Shown one piece after another: positions 10,591 through 22,992 of a stretch of DNA of 64,000 nucleotides. Numbering within the stretch: position 1 is the stretch's first letter; each line of letters opens with the position of its first letter. The notes under the pieces were generated by a model. That model saw only the letters and a program-made list of their open reading frames with translations. It was not told where the DNA came from and searched no databases. The translations under genes and the position numbers were made by a program. Origin of the DNA: Liolophura sinensis (lineage: Eukaryota > Mollusca > Polyplacophora > Chitonida > Chitonidae); contig NC_088297.1 of the NCBI RefSeq assembly GCF_032854445.1, positions 3,161,991 to 3,225,990 on the forward strand. Direction: 5' to 3'.

Positions 10591-12267
10591 TTTATCATTT
10601 ATACAGTATGCCAACAACATGCACCATTTCCAGCATGCACTTGTTCCCTTCTTTAAATGTTGCGTGCATCAAGCTCCCATAACATTCCCCTAATGCATGT
10701 TTATGTTATGCCATTCTCGGCTTCACACTGTCTCAAAAATGCATTTGTGTAAAACCTCTAATTGTGTTTTTGTGTATGGTTAGCAAAAACAGAATGCTGT
10801 GAAGTACTTAATTTTTGCATAGAACTAATTTTCGTATCAATAATTTACCGCAAAAAATAATTTCAGCGAAAAATATCCAATATTGAATGATGTGCTACAG
10901 GTCGAAGGTAAATTATGGTTTAAATATGTACAAACTCTGATGCTAAGGCTTTGTTGGTATAAAACAAAGTGGGAGTTCATTCGTCTGTAGTTAGATTAGT
11001 CTTCACTGTGCCAGTAAAGTGAAAGAAAAGTACATTCTAGCATGTGCTGGCTTCTAATGAATGTCGCTGTGATAAGCGCTATGTCATTAGCTGTGTCTCT
11101 CTTGTGATCCAATAAGTTCTAACAAACTGTGGAGTGTGTATAACACAATGGCCGTTTGACAGCTACAGCAATGTTTGCGGTTTCTAACCTGCTACAGGGG
11201 ACGATTAAAACTGAAAACAGTGCAAAACTTACCGTGTTGCTTGATAAAGAATGAGTGATTGGCGCCGATAATGGTGAATTCACATGTTTTGAAGTAAACT
11301 GCTCAAAAGGTGACAGGTCACTTTGCCAGAAGTTGATGAGTACTTTAAAAGTACTCATCAGTGAATCAAAAAGAAGTGACACCTGTTTGAGTACTGCTCA
11401 CAGTAGGTGCGAAGATAATCTTCTTACGTAGTGTTAAAGCATCCACCATTGTTTTAATCTATGATCCAGATCACAAGGATTAGTGACACTGCAGGAAACA
11501 AAGGAGAATTAAAGCCACCCATGATGATTCAGGTTTGACGTGCTTGAATAATTTGGGCCATATCTTGGAAAATTTAAGATTTGTCTTTCAGTATTCTCTT
11601 AAATACACAAAAATTAATTCCAGCAAACATAGTTTTGGAGAAAACCCACAAAAATAAATTCCAGAGAATAATAAGGACTTTACAGTAATCCCTTGTGTTC
11701 CAAGTTCAACTGCTTGAACATTCCGTCTTATTCCTCAATATTTTAATCTCAGATGTGTTTGTGTTTCCATCACACTTGTATATTCCTTTAGATCATGTTA
11801 CATGAATGTCTATTTTACGCCTGTGCCACTTTTGTGTTTAAGTTTTATACATGTAAACTATGTCCAGAAAATCTATGCTAAGCTTAACTCTTTGTACAGA
11901 AACTATATTATTCTGGTTCCCAAACCATTAACTAGGCCATCATATGGCTATAAACTTGTCATGTGTTACCAATGCAGATTCTAATCAACATACTGCTTCA
12001 GTTGTTTTTCCTCAGTTCTGTTAGTATTTGTGTATTATTTCAATCTCATGGCTGTATTAAAATCATACAAAATTTCCAGGTTCTAAACATATTTTGTTTT
12101 CATGTTCACACATCTGTGGCTTGTGCATAGCTGTATATATGTACATCTTTTACATGTTGAATTTTTGTTATTTTTTTCCCCCCTAAAATGGCTTTTGTTG
12201 CTCTCTGGCATCAGTATGCTCATGTATTGCAGCTTCTGTTATCAGCAGCCTCTATGGTTAAACTTTG
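10591..12267. other. Intron or spacer, no feature recognised
   Basis: It is AT-rich. If the plus-strand exon candidates are real this is intronic. An inverted AAGTACTCATCA-like match near 11335-11360 is too short to call. Confidence 0.35.
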
Positions 12268-12600
12268 TAGCTTATGTCGTACCCCGGGCGTCAGCATCTG
12301 CATCTGATAATGGAGAAAACGATGTTAAACAAAATGTTAGGAGGTGGTATCTTAAAAAGTACTGCGGGTATTGAGCTCAGGGTTTGCCCACTTGTAGAGC
12401 ACAGTATAGGGTTGGTATCTTACAAAGTATGTCATGTATTGACCTGAAGTTTTACATACATATAAATCTCCTTGAGCATATTAATTACTGTAAATTACCA
12501 AATTCACGATTTCAGTTCTTTATGCATTGGGCCGAAGTTTTGCTTTCATGTGTCTCATACAGGCGAGCCCTTTGGTAGCAATTATAAGTTTAGCATAACA
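12268..12600 (+). repeat. Dispersed repeat also present twice in MRNIP introns
   Basis: It aligns in order with 44580-44995: AACAAAATGTTAGG, GGTGGTATCTTAAAA, GAGCTCAGG, TGAAGTTTTACATACATATA, TTGCTTTCATGTGTCTCATA and GTAGC. A short related piece lies at 17690-17760. The class is unknown. Confidence 0.75.
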
Positions 12601-13151
12601 TGTTGTTGTTCATTTGTTTTTATTGCATTCTTACACCATTACACTTTTTCTCTAAGCCTCATACTGTTTGTGTTGCTCATACATGCTCTTGATTAAAGCC
12701 TTCTCTCATAATATATCGATAGTGTGCCAATTGTTTTATGACCAGAGGCTTGGTCATTTTCCTAACTAATCTAAAGTATGCAACTAATCGTTGCATACTT
12801 CATTGTTATCACATTGATTAAATGATGTAAAGTTTATCTTAAACACAAATCTCTTATAACATTACTTGAGTTTCCTTTTATCATACATGTAGTATGTGTT
12901 CAGTGAAAAAAAGCATAATTTACATGTACCTTTTTTAAATTTCAGGTTTACTTATCCTCAGCATTCTTGTCAATATGGGGTAGGCCAATCTTTTCACCTT
13001 TTATGCAACATTGGTAAGGACACATCATCTTTCAAGTTTATCAACAGCCACCTATTTTGCCATTTCAACCTTAAACTCCTGTTACATTATCTGTTTATGT
13101 TCTTCGTTATGCTGTTGCAAATCATTGTAAAATACATAGCAACATGTAAAC

Positions 13152-13271
13152 ATGGCCACAGTCAACAAGTGTGCTACAATGTCTGTATATGCTACTAGTT
13201 TTGCAAACAAAGGCACTTCCCAATTGCACTCAAAGTTGCAACAAGTGGTCTACACCACTCCTGGTGCTGAG
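13152..13271 (+). CDS. Candidate exon of an unidentified plus-strand gene
   Basis: Forty open codons from an ATG in good initiation context (AAACATGG) end GGTGCTGAG followed by GTAATACC, a plausible donor. An acceptor-like CACAG at 13157-13161 would allow an internal exon instead. The peptide is polar, rich in S, T and Q, and contains YATSFANKGTSQLHSKLQ. I do not recognise it. It ends in phase 0. Confidence 0.3.
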
Positions 13272-14603
13272 GTAATACCTAAGGTTGGTTTCAAAACATT
13301 TGCCTTCATCCAGTATATTGTAGTTTGCAGGCAGTGGCCCAGTGGTTAAGATACACAAGATACATATAGCCACCCCAGTTTGGAAGGCAATTGTACACAT
13401 CCCGCTCTTAATTTTTATGGCTCCTTAAGCATGACAATAATCCGTCGACCATGCTTGTGTGGTCGTCATCAAAGAAGTTGGTTTCAGAAGTAAAATTCAC
13501 ACAACACAGAATGCACTTGTCTAGCACTGCCAGTCAAAACCTGTGTGTTGCATGTGGCAAAGCTCACCAGCTGCTGACCAAAGGCCTATGTTTTTTTGTT
13601 TTTTTTTGGGCACAGCCATGGTCTCAGTGAAATGCACAAATAATTAAATATTATGCAGTATCAAGGCCATATGTAGAGCCATTTAATGTCCACAAAACAG
13701 TTTGTCTCTGAAACTGTTGCACACCCAAACTAATCAAACTGTTATTAAAACTAGCTGACATACTGAGCAAAAATATCACAGTTTACCAATAAAAAGCTTT
13801 TGTTTTCATACCAATTTCTCTCATTCACACACTCCAAAACTCCCAAGCATGAATTTTAGTTGCATTTCATAAAATGTTATTTTTAATGTTTGGCATCACA
13901 ACCTTCTAGTTTTTTCTACACATGGCCTTCGGTATTGCTTCAAACCAAAATCAAATAAGGTCACTTTCATATGTATATCATTGTTTCACTGTTTATCATA
14001 TTGCCTCTCCATCAGTGCAACTTCGTCATGGTTCTTCTTATCAATCATAAAATTGGGTCAATTTGGTTAAATGTGTATATGTAGATCAAAGAAACTGTGT
14101 ATTAGTAACCCATTTTGTTAACTTATCTCTTTGCACTGATTTCCTCCTCACAATTTTATGTTCCTTGTTGCTACATGTACATGCACTGTGTAGCTGCAGG
14201 TGTTTCAGTTAATTAGTAACAATAGTTCTTGTTTACTGCCAATTCTCAAACCAAACCAGTTAATTTAAATAAAATCCTTTCAAAATATGTGGTTAACTGT
14301 GCATGTAGTTACATTTTTGTAATGGTAACACATTAAATATTATTCAAGGCACAACCATTTGCAGCATCAGCGGTCATCTCATGCCCTCCCTTAGCATAAT
14401 GTATGTAAATCATGTAGGCAACACTTTTACAAAATATATGTGTAATCAAGCTAACAAATACATAAATACACCAAAGCGATCTTTTGACTTAAGCTTATCA
14501 TGTCTTTTCTGATGTATATATATATGCACTACATAATATTATTCCATTTGCCAAAAAAATTGTTGTACATAGTTATCTTACCTCCAACTTTATTATATTC
14601 CAG

Positions 14604-14689
14604 ATTCATTCAAAGGCATCTTCAAGATCCTTGTCAACCATGATGCAAGCCAAGTGCTGACATTCACCTTTCGTAAAACACAAGTACAT
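14604..14689 (+). CDS. Candidate internal exon, unidentified gene
   Basis: TATTATATTCCAG precedes and GTGAGTGAG follows, so both splice borders are strong. The only sensible frame needs one base from the previous exon and ends in phase 0. It reads SFKGIFKILVNHDASQ then VLTFTFRKTQVH, a composition typical of a folded beta-rich segment. Family unknown. The phase joins to the candidate at 15913. Confidence 0.4.
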
Positions 14690-15044
14690 GTGAGTGAGTT
14701 ATGTAAATAAATTATCCCACCACCGGTACTTCCAAATGTCATTCTTGTAATAAAAGTGTGACACAGTTGCTTTAATCTGTTACAGTTTAGCATTTAACCC
14801 ATTATTGCAAGCCATAGAGTATAAAGTGTAATGGTTGCCAATGCATTTACAGTATAGACAGTAAAACCACAGCAGCCATCAGTGTTATTGTTTGCAGATG
14901 CGAACAAAATTGGTGTCTTTAAATTGCACTTGCAGATGGTGCGTATATTTGGTCTGTGAAACAGTTTGTTCATCTGTGTGTCTGTTCAGTCAAAACTTGT
15001 CATCAAATAATTGGCTTATATTTGTGAACTAAGTTCCCTTTGTA

Positions 15045-15137
15045 CTCTCACTGGTTTCCACCATAATGCTTTCTGCTGTTAAATACGTAAAATATTCCTC
15101 AGTCCATTGCAAAACACCAATCAAATAAGTAAATAAA
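15045..15137 (+). mobile_element. SINE 3' fragment
   Basis: CACCATAATGCT, a degraded 3' domain and AACACCAATCAAATAAGTAA are present. The head is missing. Confidence 0.8.
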
Positions 15138-15299
15138 CTAGCAGCATCATAATACTCACCCATCTCGATCTCCTCTCAGCTACAATATACACAACACAAT
15201 ATCTGTACTGTAATACTGTACATTACTGTACAAAGTATATGTACACAGAGGTATAACAGAGTTCATGTATGGCCCTAGTCGGCTGCCTGTATTCAGAGC

Positions 15300-15484
15300 T
15301 ATTCGCCTGTCACCAATGCAGTCGCAGTCAGTTCATGTCCTCTGCGGTCCTAGGTGGCAAGGTTTGGTAACAACTGGCAGATGGTTGTGGGTTTTGAGCC
15401 CAGTTTCCTTCCACCATAATGCTGACCGCTGTCGTATAAGTGAAATATTCTTCAGTATGGCGTAAAACACCAAATAAATAAATT
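15300..15484 (+). mobile_element. SINE, head-truncated
   Basis: From CACCAATGCAGTCGCAGTCA to CGTAAAACACCAAATAAATA, with the centre rearranged. Confidence 0.85.
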
Positions 15485-15912
15485 GTGGTTTTCCATGGGC
15501 ACTCCCATTTCATTAACCCATAATACTCATGAACATTATACGAGTCAACAAGTCTTCGGTACAGCATTAACAAACTATCAGATAAATAAATTAGAAGCAT
15601 TCTGCCAAATTCAACAAAACATGCAATTTACTTGCAAATCCTAAAAGCCAAATTAAATTATGTACTGCACAACTGACTCTTCATCTCCTGGGTCAGTGCT
15701 CATGATTGCCTCATTAGCTTCAGTTAAGTGCATTCCTCTAGAGCTAGTTGTTTTTATGTAGTGCACACACTACCCACATTATGTGTTCTTATTTATTTTT
15801 GATACCTGTTCACATCAGCCCAATGCCAGATGGTTTTAGATATAAATGCTGTTCATGCAACAAATTCTGCTTGGTTATTATGCTTTAAAGCACCATCTAT
15901 TCTTCTTTTCAG

Positions 15913-15959
15913 ATCCTCTCCATTCCTCCCATGAGTACAACAGAAGACAACATTTTGGG
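15913..15959 (+). CDS. Candidate internal exon, unidentified gene
   Basis: A good acceptor (TTCTTCTTTTCAG) and a GTGACT donor bracket 47 bp. Entered in phase 0, as the exon at 14604-14689 would require, it reads ILSIPPMSTTEDNILG and leaves two bases. Agreement of phase with the previous candidate supports a real gene, but a second frame is also open. Confidence 0.35.
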
Positions 15960-17387
15960 GTGACTAGAGACAGATAAATCCATCATCTGCAATTAATCCT
16001 GCCATCTTTGATGAACACTTCACACTTCATTTTATATTTTCACCATTTGTGACGCAAACCTTGTTTCTGCACAGGTAGTCTAAATCACCTCTGTTGAGGC
16101 TTGTTGTCTCAATTGGTTTTAATCTTGGTGCATGCAATGCAATCCATCAGTTTTCTTGTAAATCATCACTTCATTCGAATAAAGTTTGTCATTTTATTTA
16201 AAATAATAATCGAATATAATATTCAATTTTGTTGTCTTGAGTGAACAAATCATTACTCAGTTCTTCATCAGGTTGCATGGTCATTAACTTACTGGTATTC
16301 TTTTATATTATCAAATTAGAAATACAACAGTTAACTATTTCTGCCGTCTGTTTCTCCTGTACATCTTTGGAGCAACTTGGAGGTCTCTGAACTGTATCCA
16401 GATGTACAATACTTTTGAGTCTTTAGGCCTCATCAATTAATATTTCTGTTTTACGGGCAAAATCTTCTTTTTTTTCTAATGTTTTAAGGCAGTGCAAATA
16501 TAAAACTCAAAAATCATCTAATTTGTGGCACATGTGGATTGTCCCAGTAATTGTTTAAGACATATTTATGTTATCCAAAAGCCTTCAAAAACAGGAAAAT
16601 CACAAAATAAAATGGTTAATTTTCAAGTTTATTTTTGTTCCATCTTTCAACCTTTATTGTTGGCTCACCTGTAAAGCATAAATATAATTGCTGTATCCTT
16701 ACATTCCAGGTACATGTACTAGTATACTTAATCAGGTACTCTTCATTTCTGTGGTCAACACATACCATTCAGTCATCATCCTTCATACATATGGCAAGCA
16801 TCAATGGGGACAGTTGTGGGTGGTGCAACTACAACGTACCCACAGATGGATGCCTCAAGTTGTCTTGTAATAGCACACAGCTACATGAAGCATGGTTAGC
16901 AGCTTGTCTCTAACTCACAGACAAACAAAGTGTAGGTTCAATCCCGGTGCTCGCAGGCAATCTCTGCTTTCCCAAACATCATAGGCACTTGGTATAGGTC
17001 ACGGTATGCAGTATCTCAGGGTGCTGTTGGGCAGTCTTTCATTCATTCAATACCCTGTGCCTTGCATTCTAACATAATATAAACATGCCCAAGGCTGGTG
17101 GTTTACCCTGGACAGTTTCCTCGAACTACAAAACTCGGTGCCATTGCGTTAGTTTATTAGTCAACATGCAGGCATATGTACGGCATGTACTAAGCTCAGG
17201 TTTTACTCACATGGGGAACACAACACAAAGACATGTTCCATAGCTCATGCTCTGTTAACATTTTAGCTACCCAAATTCTTGTAATTTTTGGGACATTTAT
17301 TATAAGTGCTGAAAGCATAATATTAAATTTCTTTCCTGGCTTTTTGGAAAAGTAAAGATATGTTGTTCGTTAGATGGTATAGCCATG
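15960..17387. other. Intron or spacer, no feature recognised
   Basis: Several short open stretches occur, for example near 16790-16912, but none has both splice borders and phase support. A tRNA-like box B (TAGGTTCAATCCCGG) at about 16932 suggests an old SINE head. Confidence 0.3.
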
Positions 17388-17600
17388 TGAGTGAGTGGCT
17401 TGGGGCTTAAAGTCATATTTAACAATTTTACAGTCATATGACGATGAGGGAATGCTTAGCGTGTAGGTACTGTGCCTCCTTGTTGCAGGACGGAATTCCA
17501 CCGCTCTTTTATCTAGTGCTGCTTCACTGAGTCGCTTTACTGAAGGGAAGTAAGGCACCCCGCCCGAGCCATCATACTGATACGGGTCAATCAGTAGTTG
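17388..17600 (+). repeat. Dispersed repeat, second copy of the 3603-3810 element
   Basis: It begins TGAGTGAGTGGCTTGGGG and contains CAGTCATATGACGA, CTCCTTGTTGCAGGACGG and CGCCCGAGCCATCATACTGA, collinear with the 3.6-kb copy. Confidence 0.75.
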
Positions 17601-18382
17601 CACTATCCCCTTCATGCTAAAAGTTACAACTTCCTCTTTTAAGGAGACACTTGTTTAAGTTCATATCCTTTGTGCTTTGTAAGTGTATTAAGTACCGTAA
17701 ATTACCAAATTCACGACCTCAGTACTTTACGTGTTGAGCTCAAGTTCAATAGGCAGGAAACTCTTTCATAATTTCAAATCCCAAACAAACAATTGTCACA
17801 CTGTACATTTTTTTTCTCATGTTACCTTTACATGTTAAATTACATGTATTATCAGGGCAAGCTTTCAAACCAGCCCCAATGGTTAACTGTTGTACCAAAT
17901 GTAGGATACCCGTGGGGAGCATTCTCTCTGACCTGAGCTTGGTACTTGTTGTAGAACAGCATTACATGACTATGTTTCCAGACAGTCCCTGGGTATCATT
18001 CTCTCAATATATTTATTAAAAAGCTTTTATTTTCTATTAATATATAAAAGAGTAAAATATTAAACATGTGTCCAGTACTGCTAAAACAAATTAACACAAC
18101 TATAATTTTATGCCTTATTATAAGTAGTATTAAATATAATGTGTGCATATAAACAATGGCATTGTTATTTATGTGACCAAGTGCAGTTTGCCATGTAATA
18201 CTGTGCAATTGTGCAAGTCAGTTAGTGTAGAGCACTATGACGCTGTATACCAACTGTAAGTACACACTAATCGTTACATATGTTTATTGTGAAGCCATAG
18301 TCCCATTCAAAGTGTCCCACTGCACTACAGTCATGCTTACAATGGCTTTAGTCTGTGCCATCCTTACTAACAATATTCACAG

Positions 18383-18570
18383 GATACAAGAAGTAGTGTA
18401 TTGTTCCATTTTATAGAAACTGTTTATCCCAAACAACTGGACCAAGTTGATGGAGCCATTGAGCTTGAGTGGAATGTTGAGAAGATGCTGAAGCAGTCTG
18501 CCGTGTTTTCTCATCAAAACACAGCTCTCCTCTCTATGGAGAATCATCTGCTGCCATCACATGCCATTTT
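18383..18570 (+). CDS. Candidate exon running up to the satellite
   Basis: ACAATATTCACAG is a fair acceptor. The phase-0 frame is open for about 96 codons and starts DTRSSVLFHFIETVYPK, later IELEWNVEKMLKQSAVFS and LLSMENHLLPSHAILH. These first 60 or so residues look like genuine globular protein. From about 18570 the sequence becomes satellite-like, with a stop at 18671-18673. No clear donor lies before the satellite. The satellite may have expanded at or into the end of the gene. The family is not recognised, and it does not join in phase directly to the 15913 candidate, so at least one exon is missing. Confidence 0.4.
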
Positions 18571-20992
18571 ACACACCGTCTACTCAATATTCTCTCTGTA
18601 TAATGCACACACTACACCAGACCTTTCAAATCCCACCCAGTTCTCTGTACAATCAACACACTTCACATATTAAACCCACCTTCCGTAGCTCATCCAAATA
18701 TTCGCACAATGCACACTCTTTAGCCCACCCAGGTCACTACACACCTACTTCCATATCCCATTCAACAGTGTACAGACACTACAACCCACTGCCCATAACC
18801 CACCCTGGTCCCTCTACACACACTACAACCCACCTTTTCACAGCCCACCCCAGGTATGTATAATAAACACACTCCAACCCACCTTCCACAGCCCACCCAG
18901 GTCTGTGTAACAAACACTTGACAACCTACTTTCCACAGTCGACCCAGGCCTGTATAATTAGCGCACTACAACCCACCTTTCACAGCCGACCCAGGTCTGT
19001 TTAATAAACACACTACAACTGCCCTTCCACAGCCCACCCAGGTCTGTATAATAAACACACTACAACTGCCATTCCACAGCCCACCCAGTTAAGTATAATA
19101 AACACACTACAACTGCCCTTCCACAGCCCACCCAGGTCTGTATAATAAACACACTACAACTTCCCCTCCACAGCCCACCCAGGTCTGTGTAACAAACACA
19201 CTACAACTGCCCTTCCACAGCCCACTCAGGTCGGTATAATAAACACACTACAACCCACCTTCCACAGCCCACCCAGGTCTGTATGATAAACACTGTACAA
19301 CCCACCTTTCATATCCCACCCAGGTCTGTTTAATAAACACTCGACAACTGCCCTTCCACAGCCCACCCAGGTCTCAGTACAATAAACACACTACAACCCA
19401 CCTTTCATAGCCCACCCAGGACTGTGTAACAAACACTCAACAACCTACCTCCCACAGTCCATCTGGGTCTGTACCATAAACACACTACAACCCACCTTCC
19501 ACAGCCCACCCAGGTCCATACAGTAAACACACTACAACCCACCTTTCATATCCCACCCAGGACTGTGTAACAAACACTCAACAACCTACCTTCCACAGTC
19601 CATCTGGGTCTGTACCATAAACACACTACAACCCACCTTCCACAGCCCACCCAGGTCTGTATAATAAACACTCAACAACCCACCTTTCATATCCCACCCA
19701 GGTCTGTGTAATAAACACTCAACAACCCACCTTCCACAGCCCACCCAGTTCTGTACCATAAACACTCAACAACCTACCTTCCACAAACCACCCAGTTCTG
19801 TATAATAAACACACTACAACCCACCTTTCATATCCCACCCAGGTCTGTGTAATAAACACTCAACAACCTACCTTCCACAGTCCATCTGGGTCTGTACCAT
19901 AAACACACTACAACCCACCTTCCACAGCCCACCCAGGTCCATACAGTAAACACACTACAACCCACCTTTCATATCCCACCCAGGACTGTGTAACAAACAC
20001 TCAACAACCTACCTTCCACAGTCCATCTGGGTCTGTACCATAAACACACTACAACCCACCTTCCACAGCCCACCCAGGTCTGTATAATAAACACTCAACA
20101 ACCCACCTTTCATATCCCACCCAGGTCTGTGTAATAAACACTCAACAACCTACCTTCCACAGTCCATCTGGGTCTGTACCATAAACACACTACAACCCAC
20201 CTTTCATATCCCACCCAGGTCTGTATAATAAACACTCAACAACCCACCTTCCACAGCCCACCCAGTTCTGTACCATAAACACTCAACAACCTACCTTCCA
20301 CAACCCACCCAGTTCTGTATAATAAACACACTACAACCCACCTTTCATATCCCACCCAGGTCTGTGTAATAAACACTCAACAACCTACCTTCCACAGTCC
20401 ATCTGGGTCTGTACCATAAACACACTACAACCCACCTTCCATATCCCACCCAGGTCTGTATAATAAACACTCAACAACCCACCTTCCACAGCCCACCCAG
20501 TTCTATACCATAAACACTCAACAACCTACCTTCCATAGCCCACCCAGTTCTGTATAATAAACACACTACAACCCACCTTTCATAGTCCACCCAGGTCTGT
20601 ATAATAAACACTCAACAACCTACCTTCCACAGTCCATCTGGGTCTGTACCATAAACACACTACAACCCACCTTTCATATCCCACCCAGGTCTGTATAATA
20701 AACACTCAACAACCTACCTTCCACAGTCCATCTGGGTCTGTACCATAAACACACTACAACCCACCTTCCACAGCCCACCCAGGTCCATACAGTAAACACT
20801 CTACAACCCACCTTCCACAGCCCACCCAGGTCTGTATAATAAACACAGTACATCCCACCTTTCATATCCCACCCAGGTCTGTGTAATAAACACTCAACAA
20901 CCTACCTTCCACAGTCCATCTGGGTCTATACCATAAACATTATACAACCCACCTTCCACAGCCCACCCAGGTCTGTATAATAAACATAGTCT
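18571..20992. repeat. 47-bp satellite, roughly 50 units, higher-order organised
   Basis: The consensus unit reads CACACTACAACCCACC, TTCCACAGCCCACCCAGG and TCTGTATAATAAA. The left edge (to about 18840) is degenerate. A diagnostic variant TCCATCTGGG recurs at 19458, 19599, 19881, 20022, 20163, 20398, 20633, 20727 and 20915. Spacings are 141, 282, 141, 141, 235, 235, 94 and 188, all exact multiples of 47. Most units carry AATAAA or ATAAAC on the plus strand. Confidence 0.95.
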
Positions 20993-21067
20993 GTACAATG
21001 CTGAAGATGGAGTGGCGTATTATTTCAGCACACATGGAAATCATGTACGACAGCTGCCATCCTACAC

Positions 21068-21207
21068 CATTGGCATGAAGCAAAACTATGACTTCTCCAT
21101 CGGATGACCAGAAGTGTGAGAAGCGCTGTACCAAGGTGTCTTGAGTAGGCTGGTCCCACTTGTTCCTGTGGTTTAGTCCTATGGTCATGATCTCTTTCAT
21201 GAATTTT
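21068..21207 (-). CDS. Candidate minus-strand exon, unidentified
   Basis: On the minus strand an acceptor-like TTTCCTAATTTGTGAG precedes about 140 open bases ending at a GTGTAG donor. One frame reads MKEIMTIGLNHRNKWDQPTQ followed by DTLVQRFSHFWSSDGEVIV, which looks like real protein. It would need a two-base carry from the previous exon, whereas the exon at 21327-21373 ends in phase 0. The phase-0 frame is open too (KIHERDHDHRTKPQEQ). So the exact border is unresolved. Confidence 0.35.
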
Positions 21208-21326
21208 CTCACAAATTAGGAAACAATTACAGGTCATCTCACATAACCACATTGCAAGGGGTAAATACTGAGAAAAGTGAACAGTTCAACTCCTTTCTCC
21301 AATGCATAAAATACATACGAGCTCAC

Positions 21327-21373
21327 CTCAGCCAGTCTCATTTCTGATTCTTTCTGCAACTCATGATTTATAT
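21327..21373 (-). CDS. Candidate minus-strand internal exon
   Basis: CTTCCTTTCATTCCAG is an excellent acceptor and GTGAGC follows GCTGAG as donor. Only one frame is open, needing one carried base, and reads INHELQKESEMRLAE. With the G left by the candidate at 21646-21667 the split codon is GAT (Asp). The segment is charged and probably helical. Confidence 0.45.
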
Positions 21374-21645
21374 CTGGAATGAAAGGAAGACAAATATTTT
21401 TAGTTGTAGAGTCAACGTAGCCCTCACTGGTGCGGACAGTATATAGGTTCAAATTGTCTTATCCCACAATATCACAATCCACAAATGATCATGCATGCTC
21501 AGTGACTCCCTGTCTGTGCGTATAAACTGTGTACCAGTGGATAGCAACAGAGATATATGCTCAGTGACTCCCTGTCTGTGCTTACCTATTTCTTTGAATC
21601 ACAAAAACTTACACTTATATCTACAATTTTTGTGCACTGACCTAC

Positions 21646-21667
21646 CAAGAACGATATTGACAGCCAT
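21646..21667 (-). CDS. Candidate first coding exon, minus strand
   Basis: ATG GCT GTC AAT ATC GTT CTT G is followed by GTAGGT, a good donor, and leaves one base, exactly what 21327-21373 needs. The joined N-terminus is MAVNIVLDINHELQKESEM. Family not recognised. An upstream acceptor-like TTTACAG at about 21696 means the ATG might also be internal. Confidence 0.35.
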
Positions 21668-22984
21668 GATTCCCTGGCATTTTTCTGTTTTGTGGACTGT
21701 AAACAAATATTTCTATAAACCATCCAAGTATGGTTACAGTTTCTCAGACAAACACCAAACTAGAGAAGCTCACTGTCTCTCTAGCAACTTTACCACATTT
21801 GTGGAGTGTCAAAGCTGTCCACACCTGTATTATTACTAGGAGCCTGTTACACTAGCCCATACCTATACCTCGACCGAATATTTAAACCATTCACACAGTC
21901 AGTGACTGTTGTCATGTACAGCTAATCATAGGCTTGCGGTGGCCACCCATAGGACACGGATAGCCAATCATGCGTAGAGATTTGCATATTATAAATTACT
22001 CCTGCGAGTCGACTTTGGAACTCCTTACAAGGAATTTTTTTTACTATCATAGCTCAACATATGCATATCAAAGACCATTACCAACTTCCCACATTGGTGT
22101 CGTTTTCCACCTCAACGGATTACAAGTGGCTGCTCTGCCATCTTAAGCATACCATAAACAGTTATAATTATGATAGTATTATAATTTTGCCGTTTGTTGT
22201 TGAATCAATGACAAATTCTTATAGCACTATCTAATGAGAGAATGATATCTGTGTATGATGATGTCATTCTCTTTTATTTTGGTTTAGACAGTATTTGATT
22301 GTATCACCTCACTTAAACATCATGCGTTTTACGAATTGTTCAATCACGCGAGCAGTCGGTGTTCCCTGAATGCCTTATTAAACTTGTCTGTAACTTATGC
22401 GGCTCACAACTGAGTCGTATCCCAGACTGCAGCTGAGTTATACAGGTGAAAAAGTTTTGTTTTAGCTTTTGTACACTTTTATGCTGTGTACAAATGTAGA
22501 CGCAAAAACCTTCATATCCAATATCTTCATATTGTTTGATAAATGTTTAATAAAGGAACATGTTTGTGTCATCATGTAGGCTATACTGGATTTATGCAGA
22601 TTACTTAGAAATCTATGTTGCTTACATCTCACGGTGCATATTACTGTGGATTATTCATTGTGGCAAGACCCACACTAGCTGTGACATAGGCCTACTTGAT
22701 ATACACTATATCATTCTGTTGTACTTTTATCAGCATACTGAGACTGACTATATTGTAAGACTGCAAGCTCTCAGTGAAATAGGACAAGAATGTTTATAAA
22801 ATTTATCATGGACTTTGTATTCCTTGTTTACATATTTATTTCAGAGCTTTTTGTACAACGTGGTTAGATTAATGTTATTGATGTGTAATAAACATGCAAT
22901 TACTAACTGCTCTGGTGTTTTGAAATGTCTGGTTTTGTTTAATATGTCATAGCAATGGATATTATAAACGAAAACACGGCGCAC
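21668..22984. other. Spacer without recognised genes
   Basis: TGCTCAGTGACTCCCTGTCT occurs twice just before it (about 21497 and 21558). A mildly GC-richer stretch at 21880-22020 could be the promoter side of the minus-strand candidates, but no element is convincing. Confidence 0.35.
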
Positions 22985-22992
22985 TGAATATC

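Noticed and set aside
13501-13620. Cys-containing open stretch near 13511 resembling a zinc-binding peptide
   Set aside because: No acceptor/donor pair in a consistent phase; a poly-T run interrupts it.
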